Positions 5,335 through 5,879 of a stretch of DNA of 5,879 nt are shown piece by piece. The translations under genes and the position numbers were made by a program. Origin of the DNA: Halieaceae bacterium (lineage in GTDB: Bacteria; Pseudomonadota; Gammaproteobacteria; Pseudomonadales; Halieaceae). Under the pieces are notes generated by a model. It saw only the letters and a list, made by a program, of their open reading frames with translations, ran no database searches and was not told the DNA's origin. The DNA lies in assembly GCA_018666295.1 (NCBI GenBank), contig JABIZW010000212.1, forward strand, positions 1 through 5,879, in the 5' to 3' direction. Position 1 is the stretch's first letter. Each line of letters opens with the position of its first letter.

Positions 5335-5879
5335 GCGGGCGATAACTCGATCACTGCATCGACCATGGCCGCAACGCACTCAGGGTCAATGCCAGGCGTG
5401 ACGCCGTGCCCTAGGTTAAACACGTGTCCGGTGCCCGATCCATAACTCTGAAGGATCGTAGCAACCTCCTCACGAATTCGTTCAGGTGTCGCATTGAGCA
5501 TCGTCGGATCCATGTTGCCCTGCAGCGCAACACGGTCGCCAATACGCGCGCGGGCGGCACTAATATCGGTAGTCCAATCAAGTCCAACCGCATCCGCGCC
5601 ACACTCTGCAATCCGCTCGAGCCATTGACCACCACCTTTGGTAAAGACAATGACGGGCACTCGCCGTCCATCCGCTTCTCGAGGCAGTCGTTCAATCACC
5701 GATTGCATGTAACGAAGGGAAAACTCTTGGTACGCGCTGTGACTTAAAGCTCCGCCCCAGGTATCAAAAATTTGAAGCGCTTGCGCACCTTGCTCAACCT
5801 GAGTGGTTAAGTATACGGCAACAGCATCGGCTAACTTTTCGAGCAATTGGTGCATTGCCGCAGGATTATTAAAGGCCAG
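5322..5879 (-). CDS. hemE: Uroporphyrinogen decarboxylase HemE, C-terminal half (runs off window)
   Basis: HemE removes four carboxyl groups from uroporphyrinogen III to give coproporphyrinogen III in heme synthesis, in the cytoplasm. The frame is open to the window edge, so the gene begins beyond it. The 185 codons seen match roughly residues 170-354 of the usual ~354, and the ATG at 5855 is internal. The match to E. coli HemE is close throughout: GAQALQIFDTWGG, RRVPVIVFTKGGGQWLE, GADAVGLDWTTD, VALQGNMDPTML, EEVATIL and GHVFNLGHGVTP, the last holding the conserved active-site histidine region. The protein ends LSPAYHS, as relatives end near Tyr-His. The N-terminal half with the catalytic aspartate region lies outside. 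Its stop lies inside the end of cysE, and no intrinsic terminator was found near it, so transcripts of the two genes may overlap. Confidence 0.97.
   Translation of the reverse strand: MAFNNPAAMHQLLEKLADAVAVYLTTQVEQGAQALQIFDTWGGALSHSAYQEFSLRYMQSVIERLPREADGRRVPVIVFTKGGGQWLERIAECGADAVGLDWTTDISAARARIGDRVALQGNMDPTMLNATPERIREEVATILQSYGSGTGHVFNLGHGVTPGIDPECVAAMVDAVIELSPAYHS

Overview
The window looks like ordinary chromosome from a gammaproteobacterium. HemE, CysE, a TrmB-like methyltransferase, a ComF-type phosphoribosyltransferase and a DUF3094-like small membrane protein together fit that class. The base composition is moderate and gene packing is tight. A marine lineage such as Halieaceae (OM60/NOR5) is a guess from the style of the proteins, not something the sequence proves. 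No rRNA, tRNA, CRISPR array, insertion sequence or phage gene was seen.

Layout from left to right: a TerB-family protein (+, GTG start); a looser stretch at 488-970 holding a cluster of short palindromes and, at 714-860, a 48-residue reading frame with four regularly spaced cysteines; two small four-helix membrane proteins (+) joined by an ATGA stop/start overlap; a DUF3094-like single-pass membrane protein (-); a ComF-family protein (+), divergent from it; a hexapeptide-repeat acyltransferase (-) whose 3' end overlaps the 3' end of comF by 79 nt; a TrmB-like SAM-dependent methyltransferase (+), 49 nt from the divergent acyltransferase; serine O-acetyltransferase cysE (+); and the C-terminal half of uroporphyrinogen decarboxylase hemE (-), which overlaps the end of cysE by 13 nt and runs off the right edge.

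The genes do not form one pathway. Known roles are housekeeping: CysE makes O-acetylserine for cysteine synthesis, HemE acts in heme synthesis, and the TrmB relative probably methylates RNA. ComF-family proteins are linked to DNA uptake or nucleotide-type phosphoribosyl transfer. The two membrane proteins are the only clear two-gene unit. The TrmB-like gene and cysE (45 nt apart, same strand) may be co-transcribed.

No complete new defence or mobile system is visible. The points most worth a second look are the four-cysteine small protein at 714-860, the ComF tail written antisense to the acyltransferase end, the lack of the second cysteine cluster in ComF, and a CysE C-terminus that ends in Trp instead of the Ile used to dock CysK in E. 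coli.
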